Source of the DNA: Tetradesmus obliquus
Taxonomy: Eukaryota; Chlorophyta; Chlorophyceae; Sphaeropleales; Scenedesmaceae
Assembly: GCA_030272155.1 (NCBI GenBank)
Contig: CP126200.1
Location: forward strand, 5,096,001 to 5,160,000
Reading direction: 5' to 3'
Length of the DNA: 64,000 nt
Made by a program: the position numbers and the translations under genes. Numbering within the stretch: the first letter of the stretch is position 1; the number at the start of each line of letters is the position of its first letter. The notes under the pieces were generated by a model. It did not search any database, had not been told where the DNA came from, and saw nothing but the letters and a program-made list of their open reading frames with translations. Below are positions 23,159 through 35,600 of the stretch, one piece after another.

Positions 23159-25087
23159 TCACATCACAACCTTCAAGATGCTGATGTCTGTGGTATGCCC
23201 ATACACATCAGTCATGTTGTACCACATTGCATATGCAGTGCCTGGCACCAGCTGCTGCCCATTGCACTTGCGGCTGACTGCCACCTGCTGCTCTGCAGAT
23301 GCATCCGGGACAGCAACATAGCCATTCGCTATCTCAACAGTCACCTGCTCCACAAGCCGCCACTGCACCAGCCCAGGCTTACTGGTCTGGAAAATGAACA
23401 CCAGGCTTGCACCGGTGCTGTTGATGCTGGCCTGCACAAACCCAGCCGCCACAGGATCTGTAACAGTTATAACGCCCTTGACCGGCTGCAGCTGCGGCCC
23501 GGCTGCTGCTGCATTGCTCAGGTCCACGGCTGCAAACGGCGGCGCCTGCTGGTTGACCTGCTCCGCTGCTGGCGGCGTGTTGATGCAGCGGCCGATGGTC
23601 ACGCGTGCGCAGGGCCCTGGTGGCTCTGGGTCAGGCAGTTGCATGCTGCAGTTGCTGCTCCAGCCCTTGTAGGTGGGCAGGTTGTCTTCTGCCAGCAGGT
23701 AGACTGACTGCTGGGTGGGCGCATACACCGTGCGCGAGTCTGCAGCAGGGACACGGCACCAAAATCGTTTCTGTGACAGAGGTAAGGAATGCAGCACCAC
23801 AGCACCAGCTGCATGCAAGATGCAAGCTTCCTCTACAACTGCCAGCGTCCCTAGTGACGCAGAGGCCTCTGCTGCGGGAGGGGCTTCATAAGCAGCTGGC
23901 TGCAACACATGCAACCCTAGTTTTAATATTGATACTGTACTCACAATTGGTGCAGAAGGTGTCGGCCGGCAGATCATCAAACACAAAGGCTGGGTCAGTG
24001 CCGGCAATGGACACCTTGTCGCTGGCTGCTGCCGCAGTGAAGGGCAGCACGCCAGCAGCAGCTGCAGCGCAGAAGCGGCTGGTGCAGTTGCACTTGTGCA
24101 CATCTGCCAGGTTGACGCCGGCGATAATCTCAGCAGCCGTGGGGTCAGCTGCACAGCAGCAGCAGCAGCAGCAGCAGGCAGGGCAGATGCAGCGCGTCAG
24201 TGCTGCGCAACGTACCAGCATGCATTATACAAGCGTCTGTTGTGTAAAGACATGCCGGTTCGGCGCCGCTGCATCAGCGCTGAAGTGTGTTGGTGCACCA
24301 GTGCAGGCCAAGTGGCAGACCCGTACCTGTGATGCACGAAGGGTTCCCATACACTGCGTAGAACACCCTCCCCTGCTCGTTGAGTCCCAAGTCCATCTGC
24401 ACCGTGAAGCGTCCGGGCTGCGCAGCCGTGCGTGCAGCAGACAGCACTGCGCTGTGTGTGAAGCTGGGTGCTGTGGTGTCAGGCACAAGGATGCCTGTGA
24501 GTGCTGTGACGCCTGGCGACAGCACGGACAGCTGGCGCACTGCTGTGAGCAGCGTGTAGTTGGTGCCGGGGGCGAGGTTGGCTGCTGTGGCTGACAGGAA
24601 GAAGGGGCCAGAGGCTGGCTCAGCTACCAGCGTGACACCTGCAAGAGCAAGCAGCAACATGATTTGGATGCAGCAGGCAACTTGCCCTTGGTATGCAGCG
24701 ACAGCATCTTATAAACCCAGGTGAATTTGTTGGACTGTATGTGGCAACCTGCAGTCTACTGTCCCATTTGGCTCAAAAATCCCGCAAGCCCACCTGCTGT
24801 GTTGATGTCACTGGCAGCAGGTGGCACAGCCACCAGGTCCAGCTGAGAACTGGGAACCAGCTGGTAGGTGACGGTGAATGCCTCACTCATGTTGGCTCGC
24901 ACCACGACCGAAGTGTCACTGACTGCTGCAGCTGCTGGCCATGTGGGCAGGTATGTGTCTTTTGTGGTCACTATGATGGCACGAGACATGCTGGTGGCAC
25001 TGCCATTGTTGAACACAGCAGTGACAGTGGTGCTGCCGGCAGTGAAGGGAACAAGGCGATTGCCCAGCAGCGGATAGCTGGGGTAGT
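23159..25087 (-). other. Exons 27-30: C-terminal ectodomain modules
   Basis: Exons 25087-24794, 24638-24327, 24148-23945 and 23739-23159. Further beta-sandwich modules with the variant motif strands MSEAFTVTYQLV, LNEQGRVFYAV and TSKPGLVQWRLV, and a Cys-containing insert (HKCNCTSRFC ... DTFCTNC). The protein ends soon after DVYGHTTDISILKVVM with no second hydrophobic helix, which excludes a C-terminal type I anchor. Confidence 0.75.
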
Positions 25088-28000
25088 CTGCAAGGAGCAA
25101 AGCCGAATGCATAGCATCACACAAATTGTCAGCTAACTTAGCAGACACAACAGACCAGGGGCTGCTTCAACACCGACTCTGTGTGTCAATACACACTCGC
25201 AACAAGGTGTCACCGCATCTACCATGTCATCGTATGCTGCCATCATCAGCGCTACGACTCACTTGCATTCGGTGGCGGGTATGCTGCCATAACCTGTGCA
25301 ACTGCTGGGTTGCTGCTGGCCAGGCTGGTGTACTGCCTGTTGTTGAGGTCCACCAGGGGGCAGCTGCTGCTGTCGCTGCAGTTGCTCAGCACACCCATGC
25401 TCCACAGCGTCCTCTGCAGCACACACAGCGGGCATGTTTGTTTGAGCTGTTGCGATGGAGCAACAGTCCAGGCATGGTTGCTTGCACTGTTGATCTGCTG
25501 AACAGAAATGCATGTGCAGCGCATAGTGCAGGGTCTGATGCATGAGCATAACACATTTGATAGCTCTCGCACCTGCTCGTAGTTGGTTGCATCACACTTG
25601 AGGAGCACCAGGCTGTCCCCAGCCAGCAGCTGGCTGTGCAGCAGCGGCTGCGGCAGCGCAATCGTGTTGTAGTCCAGCGCAGCAACTGCCAGGCTGGTCA
25701 TTCCCACCACAAAGATGGTGGCTGTGGCAGTCAGGATGCTGCTGTTGGCAAAGGCAACTGTGGCTGTGATGACACATGGGCCTGCCGCTGTGGGGCCTGT
25801 CGCAGCAACCTCAGAGCTGCCATCTGCAGCTGCAGGCAGACACACACATGGGGACACAGCAGGTATGGTGAGCACAGTATAATGCTGTCTTGAGCAGCAA
25901 CTGTCATCTCGTGTCAAGAGAGAGTGAAGTCTGCACAACCACGTTGGTAAACATTTATTTGCAGCACTACGTGCACTGGTCAGACGACCTCAATCCTGAC
26001 ATTTCTACGCATCTCAGTCGCATGCACGTCCTGTGATTGCGTACCCGCTGCAACTGCACACGTTGAAGAGCCGGTGGTGACTGCAAACGTGGTCCTGGCA
26101 TCCCTGCTGAAGTCCCTGACACTGCCATCACTGAAGGACACCAGCACAGACAGCCTGCTGGCAGTCGGCAGGCCCACCGGCACCTGGCTAGCTGCATTGC
26201 CGCTGCTGGCAATGCTGACAGGTGAAGCAGTCATGTTGGCAATGGATGTCGGGCTTGGCAGCTGCACCCGCACGGCGCCTGTGCCGCTGCCCAGCGGTAG
26301 GGAGCAGACAGTCCATGAGGCTTGCAGGTACTGCTGGCAGCTGCTGTTGGTGCCAACCTGCAATCACGAGCAGTACACAGAGTCACGATGTGATCCACAG
26401 GTAGTCCACCAGTACAAACGGGCAAGCACAATTCTAGTAAAGCTGTGACATAACCAGTCTGTACTGTGCCATGCGTGCACTTGCGCCCCCACTTGCTAAG
26501 CACCAGCGCCTACCTTTGCAGCCACGTTGACTGTCTGCAGCTGAGTGCTGTTGTCAGTCACGAGGTTGAATGGCAGCGCGCCCGTCACTCCTGCTGGGAC
26601 AGCAGCAGTGACGGCTGCCCTGCCGCTGACGTCCATGACACTGCCATCTGTGAACTGCGCCAAGCTCAGCACCATGGCAGTAGAGTCCTCCCAAACCAGA
26701 TCCTGCCTGGCCTCCCATGGAATACTGGCTTTTACTGCAGGCTTTGCAGGTGAGGCTGCGAGTGCTGCTGCAGCTGGAGCTGCTAGCGCTGCTCCTGTGG
26801 TTGCCAGCACGTGCAGCTGCTTGAGGCAGACCGGCTCATTGGTGACTGTCAGAGAGAGCTTGAGTGAAGCAGCAGCAGGCGTGGTGATGGTGGCAGTGCC
26901 AGGCCGTACTCCCTGCAGGCACAACAGGACAGACCTAGCACGTCAGCTCAAGTGCGCAACTCACATCACTACTACCACTGCTTCACATGCAGCATGCTCC
27001 ATCCATCAACATGACGCAGCACTTCAACAGCTGCAATCTTTTAAAAAAGGTTGTAGCGCACCTTTGCCAAGGCTCCTGATACTTGCACCACATTGCTGTC
27101 ACTGCTCTGGAAAGCCACAAGGTCTGTCACATCAGCACCAGGCAGCTGGTCGGTGGTGTTGGCACCACCATTGCTCCAATCAGCTGTCAGCCTGAGCAGC
27201 GTCGATTGGTAGGTGTCCATGCAGGATGAGCTCACTGGTGCTGCATTAACTGGCAGTACGCTGTTGAGCGTTGTGTCGGCAGCTGACAATGTGAGGTTGG
27301 TGGGGTACCAGATGTTCAGCTTGACCTGCAGGCATACGAGATGCACACATGTGGTGAGAGCACCAGCCTGCTGGCATACTAACTCTTACTATTTGTCACC
27401 ATGTCACGAGTTGATTGCAGCTGTACACATTCAGCAGGAGCAGGCTGATGGCAGGCAACATATGCAGACTATGGTTTTCGTGGAACTAGTGCAAGCACCG
27501 GGCAGCACAAAGCCTCAGCCCACCTGTGTTGAGGGGTCTGGTGGCGTGCCGGCTGCAACAGCCACCGTCACAGCCAAGCCCTTGGCTGGTGCCGTGTTGA
27601 CAGCGTTGACATGCAACACGCACACGGCATTGGCATTTGCCAGCGCAGCAGTTGCCTGCAGAGCGCCACCTGGCAACATGCAGCTGCTGAGTGCATCTCC
27701 AGAGTTGAGGTTCGGGCTGCCAGCAGCATAGCTCTTGACTGCCATGCCTCGTACTGTTGCTGTCACCTGCTGCCCTGTCAGGGCAGCTGTGTTGAACACA
27801 TCATATGAGTCTGCCCAGGCCCACATGCCAAGCGTAGAAACAGCAGCAATGTTGAGCGAGCCAGTCAGCCCAGCGCCCGTTGCACTGTTGAACTGGTAGG
27901 CAGGGTTTGACCAGCTGGGGTTCAACGAGAAGGGGCTCAGGCCAGGGTTTACTGACAGCAGGGCGTTTGATGGGCCTGGGATGCTTGTGGCCACTTGGAA

Positions 28001-29598
28001 GTACACATCAACCAGAGGTATGCTGCTGCTGGAGCGATACCTGCAAACACACAACATGGTAAACGTTGTCAGCAAGCGGCTCCGACAAACAAGCAACAAA
28101 CAGAAGTGCACTGCATGTATGTCTGCTTAGGCAGGGTCCTTACACTGAATGCCTAATGCAGCTGTGCGCCCCAGTGTGTTTATGCATTCTGAGCCTAGTG
28201 CTGCTTGCAAGCAGGCCATTGCCACTCACGATGTGTCAGGGTTGTTGCCTGCCCTGCCGGCCACAGAGATCTCCACCACATTGTAGCTGCCAATTACACC
28301 ACGCTGATTGACAGCCACTGGCAGCCACAAGTTGGAAGCCACAGCCCTCACAAAGGTGAGGCGTGCCGTGTCAAACCGCAGAGGCAGCACAAAGCCAGTC
28401 ACGCCTTGAGTCAAAGGGTTGACTGCTTCAACAGTGACCTTGATTGGCTCGCTGAAGTGCACTGGCCGGTACGGCAGTGTGATGAGGAGGCTTGGTGACG
28501 TCGGGGAGAAGGCAGCAATGGCAGGCGCTGCCTGCAGCTGAATGGCTGCTGCTGCTGACGTGTATAGCTCAGTGGACCTGCATGCACAAAGCCAATGTGA
28601 CAAACGAGCATGGCAGGCTGGTTGTCTTTGTCACTATGGTGATGCAAAACTTTGATCTGATGAAGCTGTTGGCAGCAGCTGACTTAGTATAGAGTGCAGA
28701 GCATCACATGACGTCTGAGTTGCATGGACATCGCACACATGCTCATGAATCGTTGATTTGTACATCAATCTGCCATTTCATGGCAGCCAGCTTGATGTGC
28801 TACTCACCCAGCAAGGATTTTCAGCACCACATTGGCCTCCAAGATGCCGCTTTTTGGGAACAACCTGCCAGCCACTTCGACCGCGCACTCGCCCACCCCG
28901 CTGCTCTGCCCGAACCCAGCCAGATCACAATCTGGCAGCACATTGTTTGCTGCATTGGCGCCAGCCGGTGGCGTAGCGCCAACAGCATAGCTGAGCACAG
29001 GCCGCACTGTCAGCCCCGCTGTATCCACCTGTGCCCTGCCTGCTGCATCTTGGAGCTGATAGCTGATGGCCAAAGTAGAACCGTCTTTAGAGTTGGCATC
29101 TGGGACCAGCAGCGTCCGCCGCACTATGATTGTCACTGACGCTGGTGGATGCCTGCAGCACACAGCACGATAGACACAACACTGGTCGGCCTGGCACTGT
29201 TGATGTCCATCATAGCACAGTGCGCCACCAACACAAACATCAGCTGTGGCATCAAGCCGGAGAGTAAGATAACTCGCTGCCTGTCACAGCAACCAGACCA
29301 CTTACGGTTTCATGTTGAGCGTGATTGCACCCGGCAGCCGTACTGCTCCCGCCTTGGCCAGCAGCTGCGGCTGCTGCAAGCTTGATGCATACATCATGCC
29401 AGCTGCTTCTTGCTGCCAGGTCACACCGGTGTCTGTGCTGCTGCTGTTCCTGCCGCCCAGCATGAAGCCTGCCACACCGCAGCCTGGACACGTGGGGTCG
29501 ACAAATGACAAGCTGGGCTGCAGCTGCTGCAGGAACACTGAGGCAATGCAGGAGCTGCCAAAGTTGGCGGGCTGCAGCTGAACAACAGCGCTGCGGTG

Positions 29599-29634
<36 letters not shown>

Positions 29635-32600
29635 ACAACAAAGTGTGTCCGCACGGAACTGTTGGTAGCCCCGTGATAGCAAACAAGCACAGCAGTTGCA
29701 GCGTAGGCACTTGTGTTGCTAGCAAAACCTTGAAGAATGTCTTGCACTGGCTGACGGTTTGTATGCATGCCTTGGCACTGAGAATGTTGCTGTTGTGGCA
29801 TAGCAAGTGAGCAAGTGCGTTCTTGGCTTACCTGCTGACTGGGCTTGTGTTGTTGCTGCGGCCTGGCCACAGTCCCTCCCTGTCCTGTGCCACAGCATAC
29901 ACCACCAGCTGGTCACCATCTGCAACACAGGTGCTGCCGACAACAGCCGTCAGCGCAGCAGGAACATCCATCACCCCCGTGAAGTTGGCAAGCAATGGAT
30001 CCTTGGACTCCCATGCACTCAGCACCTCTTGCAATGTTGGTGCTGGCGAGCCAACCTTGCGGGGTGCGTACAGCAGCCTGCCAGGTTCGCTGGTGTTGGC
30101 AGTGATGGTGAAAGTCATTGGAGGCGTGAAGGTGGCTGTGAGGCTGTGGATCACAGGAGGGACGCTGTCGGTGGTGCGCACACGCCTGCAGGCATAACAG
30201 ACAGCAGCACATGGCGTGAGCCAGTCTGCCCCGCCTCCACTCACGTATATCTGACATGCTGGCCTTGTGCACGTGTCACCTGCCAGCAAGCAGATGCTGA
30301 CAGTTCTAGCGTAGCCATGCAGGAACATCACATGCAATGACCTAAGCAGGTTTGCGTGACAGCGCGAGGGGTGCGGCTGTAGCAACATACGTGAAGTTTA
30401 GCACCGCGCTCTGCAGGTTGCCGGCTGGGCTGTCAGCCGCCACCAGGTACACATCGTAAAATCGGCCAAGTGCCAGGCCCGTGGCTTGCAGTTGATTGGC
30501 TGTTGCAGCTGCCACAGTCAGGTTGCCAGCTGCAGCAGGTGCAGATGCATTGGCACTGCTTCCAGCAGCCACCTACGCAGAGCATGTTGGCACGCTTGAC
30601 AGTGTAAGCATCTCATTGGAACCGCCGTCATGAACGATGTGGAATGAACACATTAAGGGTAAATGCACGGCCCCTGTCGTTGCTGCTGTAGGGTTTTGCA
30701 CGCGTCGCAAGCTGCTTGACGTAACACAATTGTAGATACCTTGCTGGCCCTACATCACCAACTTGCTGGCTGTCACAAAATTACCCTGTACACACATGTG
30801 CAGGCGTAGGCAGGCCTGAAGGGTGCTCGCTGACCACGTAGTAGGCTATGCTGCCTTCATTCAGCGTAGCACTCAAGGTGATGTTGGTGTCACCAACGCT
30901 TGCCAATGCAGTAGCTGCAGAGCAACATGCATAACATCAGTTGTCAGAGGTTTGAAGAATGAACAGCAGGCAGTACTACTTTTGCGGCTGGTTGCCACCA
31001 TGCACGCAGTTCTCTACGCATGTTGACTACAAACGGCGCTGCAGCACTCATTTGTGCCACGCAACAAAACTCAGCTCAGTTGGCATGTAGAGTGCTATCT
31101 AATCCAACACGCACCAGTGAAGGTTGGTGGTGTCACGTCTGGTGCCGGTAGTTGCAGCTGGATAGGCTGCTGCACGTAGTTGGGCACCGGCGCTGCATCC
31201 CGTGCTGCTAGCACCAGCACATACGCTGTCTGACTTGGCAAGTCAGCAGCTGTAGTGCTGGCGTTCACCGTGTTGATCATGCCATGAGCAACTCCAGCCA
31301 AACTGCTGCTGGCTGACAGCAGCTGCTGCGGGGTGAGCAGTGTGGTGTTGCTGCCAGCTGCAGGCAGCAGCATCCATGCAACCTCCCCAGGCTCGCTGAG
31401 TACTGTGTTGAATGTGAGGGAGCATAGGAAGCTGGTCCTGCAAGCAGACAATAACAGGAACACAAAGTGAATGTCCGTCAACCGGTGGCAGTAGTAGCTG
31501 CTGTGGTATTTGCAGCCAGCATGCTACGACGTCACCAGCCCATCATTCCAACGAGCTTTGCACACACGATAGGGCTAAAAGCGGCTTGAGTATGCTGCTG
31601 CAGCTGCAGCGGCCCCTGTCAATCAGGTAGCACCCACCTGCTGCATGTGAAGTTGCCATCAGTGCCAGGTGTTGGCATTACCACAAGGTTGGGTGGAGTG
31701 ACATCAAGCGTCCTGAAGTCCTTATAGCTGACAGATGGCTGCTTGTTCTGCAGCCTTGTCATGTCAGCTGCCACCACGCAGGCCCTGTAGGAGGTTTCAC
31801 TGCGCAGACCACTGACGGTCGGCCCTGCTGCTGTGTTGGCCAGTGCAACTGAGAAGTTGCCGAGTGTTGAGGTATCAGGCAGCGTGGCTCCAGATGGGAT
31901 TGTCAGTGCAAAGAGCTGCGGCACACGACCAAAGGAGACAGGGCTGAGTTTGAATTGCTGCAGCAGAGGTACTTGCATGTCAACGGCCATGTGCATATTG
32001 GCGTTGCCACCCACACAACAGCAGTCAAGAGATGTGCCAGAGAGCATGGTTGCTCAGATTTATTTTATCATGTCGGCAACAGCTCATCCGGCAAACATGT
32101 AGAACCGTCAAAGCAACGACACTGCTGCACATTTGTGTGCACACATTTGTGTGCACACATTTTGTGTGCACACATTTGTGTGTCACACCTGCTCTGCAGC
32201 TGGACATTCTCCTGGCCCCGTTGGGCCGTGCGGCAGCACAATGAAGTATGCTGTGCTGGGCTCGTTCAGTGTCAGCTGCAGCTGCCCAGAGCTGCCTGTG
32301 ATGTTGGCGACATCCAGTGACAGGGTGTCTGGAGGGACATTGTCCAGCGTGTGAACCAGCAGGTCGGTGAACGTCGTCTGCATGGCGCAGCGCACAAGCA
32401 GCAAAAACACAAACACCTCTCTGTTGTGCAGGACAGTTGCCTGTCATCTTTGCAAGGGCTGCTACAAAGTTTGCCACAGGTGCCCTAGCTGTGACTGTAG
32501 CAACACCTTGATTGTGCCTGCAGCAACAGCGGCCCATTGGTTTGCAACGAGCCAATATTTAGGCGGCAATCAACACCACATCCCCTCCACCCACCTGACA

Positions 32601-35600
32601 GTTGCCATAAGCATCCACAGCAATAAGTTTCAGCAGGTAGTCTGTGTTGGCGACCAAACCAGAGTCAAACGCCAAAGCCACTGCCTGGGAAGCGGTTGCT
32701 GCTGGGAGGCTCAGCCGCCCAATGACAGGACCCTGCAGGTAGGTAACATACAATGACATTCACTTTGCTGGATTTGTGAGCTAAGCACTGCACTAGCAGC
32801 AAGCACATTACATCCAATGCACTGGAGTGCCCAGGAGATTGCCAGCAACAGAGCAGCATGGCTGTATCATATACAAGGTTGATGCTGCTGTGATGATTGC
32901 GCAAGGAGGAATACTACCATAAAGGCGCCTACACATGCTACAGGCCAGGGCTCCCCACCGTGAACTCTGGAGGGCATCTGGCAGTAGCAGTCACTGCCCC
33001 TTGGTCAGACGCCAGCAGCAGCCCTGCATACACTGTGCCAGGCTCATTCAGCTGCACAGACACTGAGAACTTGTTGAAGTCTGGCGGTGGTGTGTCCACA
33101 ACTGTCAGCACTGGTGGCATGAGGTCATGGGTGCGCACAAGCGCACTCAGAGTGTCCTCATTGCCATACAGGTCAGAGTGGACTGTTGTCACCCGGTACA
33201 GTGTGTCGTTGACCAGGCCAGTCACCAGAGCATCAGCCGCCGTGCTTATCATGGGAAGCGGCACACACTTCTGGAACGCGACAGCCTCGCTGGCGGTGTT
33301 CACATATGCGCCGACATTGTCCAGGGTTGTGCAGGGCAGCTGAGTCGCACATGGCGGCATGAACAGCGACCCCACAGCTGCAGCTCCAGGCTGGGGAGGC
33401 AGCACCAGCACGCCTTCGCTGGATGCTGGCGCCAGCAGGTGGCGCATATGGCGGTTGAAAGGCGTTTCAAGCAGCTGCCGTGTTGCTGCTTTGTGCTGAA
33501 AGGCTGATGCTGATCCCGCAGGAATCTGCGGCAGGTAACATGAAGACGTGTGATGTCAAGTGGCAGCAACATTTTGCATGTAATGCAATGTCTAGGGTTC
33601 AAGGAGGCTGCAGCCACAGGAGCCCCTGTACACCCCAGCCCAACAGATTGCACATGCGCACTGCCCGTGCACGCTTTGCATGCTGTGCTTTGGATCTGAT
33701 GATGTGTGTAATGGGGCTTGCAGCAGCCAGCAACATTGGTCGGCCAAATGTAAGAGGTGCCAGCGATGCCTCACCTGTGTTGCCTGGTTGTTGGGCCTTG
33801 TGACAATCACGTGCACCATGCCAGGCCTGTCCTGCTGCACCTTCTGGATGGTGAAGCGGTCTGGGCCCACCAGAGGGTTGACAGCCATGTCAGGTGATGG
33901 CGTTGGTGCTGTTGCGGCAGGTGCTGTCGTGAAAGGTGGCAACTCAGCAGCTGTGCCGAAGTCGGTGCCGTCCAGGCTCACAGGCACAAGGAGCACCTGC
34001 ATGAGCAGCAAAGCATGATGTCACACTGGTAACGGACCCTGAAACAACAGTTCCTGCTACGCATGGCAGAGTGTTGCAAACATGCACATGATGGGAGTAT
34101 TGAACAGCACCATATTGTACGTCACGCAAACACGACATTCCCAGGTAGTCTGCACTGCTAGTGGGCATCCTGCAAGCTGCCACTTGCAAGATACCTTGTA
34201 TGTTGTGTTTGGCACCAGAGCCACCTTGCTGTAGTCACACAAGCTGCCAAAGCAGCTTAGCTCCTGGCTGCATTCAGCGGTAGGGCTGCAAGAGCAGCTG
34301 CCACCAGCGCTGCCTCCAATCAGGCAGGTGTGCTGCGTGTTTGCCTGCTTGACAGTGATCTGGCCGCGTGCCACAACGCCGTCATGGAAGTTGGTCCTTG
34401 AGCTGTACAGCAGTGGCATGGCGTCAGGGACCTGCCAGCCAGCATGGCCACAGCCAAAGCACCAAAGCAGTCAATGGCAGTAGAAGCCGCAGCTGTTTGC
34501 TTAAGGCTCTATAGCGTACGTAGTGGGCAGGGAGCCTTCTACAATTCACAATGCAGCATAGGAGGCAGCATAGATCACGATCACACGTAGATGTCATTGC
34601 TACTTTGCATGCGGCACCTCCATGTTGGCCACTCACCACATTGTCATACACAGCATAGTTGTTGCCAAATCGTGCATACATGTTGGCATGAACCACCAAA
34701 AACTTGATGGAGGCAGCAGCATCCAGAGAGAAGGTCAGGTTGAAAGCCGACTCCCCAGCTGCTGCAACCCTGGCAACCGGATCGGAGCTGCTTTTTAAGC
34801 CAGGGGCCGAGCCAGTCCAAGCAGGCAGCGTGCTGGCCTGCAGGAAGACAGGCAGCAGCAGAGTCGTGCACACTTCAAATGAACTCAGCATACACCAAAA
34901 AGTGCGGTGCATTGCTGCAGCTGGTGGGCGCCTCCAAGCGTGTGCACGCGTTGACGGCAGGAGTAACGTAAAGTTCAGGCCAAGTGCCAGCAAGTATATG
35001 ACAGCAGAACGCTTCGCCCACCTGCACATGCGCGATGTCCCCTGTGCTGTTACTGTCGCCCAACACCAACAGGACGTCGTACGTCACTGAAGGTTTGAGC
35101 AGTGGACAGCGCGAACAGCTCACGGTCTTGGCACCTGCTGCCAGCGCTGCATGCTGCTGTGTGCACTCTCTGTTGCTGATGGTCTCTACCGAGAATGTGA
35201 CATTGCTGTTGGCTGCGCCCACGTACACGCTGCCACATGCTGCAGTTGAAGCCTGCAGGCACATGCAGCAAGCACATGAGTTTGAGGAACGCAAACAGAT
35301 GCGGCAGCAAGCGTCATTGACACAGGAGCAACACAGCCGCCTGCGGCAGCCGCAACTGCAGAGCTGAGTGTTGGGGATGCAGATGCAGTGTGACATCTGC
35401 ACAAAACAGACATGGATGGTCACATGCCTCCCTGTCCAGTCTAATGATGTGCAAACCAGGTGTCTCACCTCCGGTGGTGTGGTGCCCCAGCCAGCTGCTG
35501 CTGCCCGCAACTCTGCTGCAGTGTACTGTTTCCAGGTTGCTGTGCTCTGCTGCAGAGACCGCCTGCTGCTGCCAGCCTGCGGAATCAACACATAGTACAG

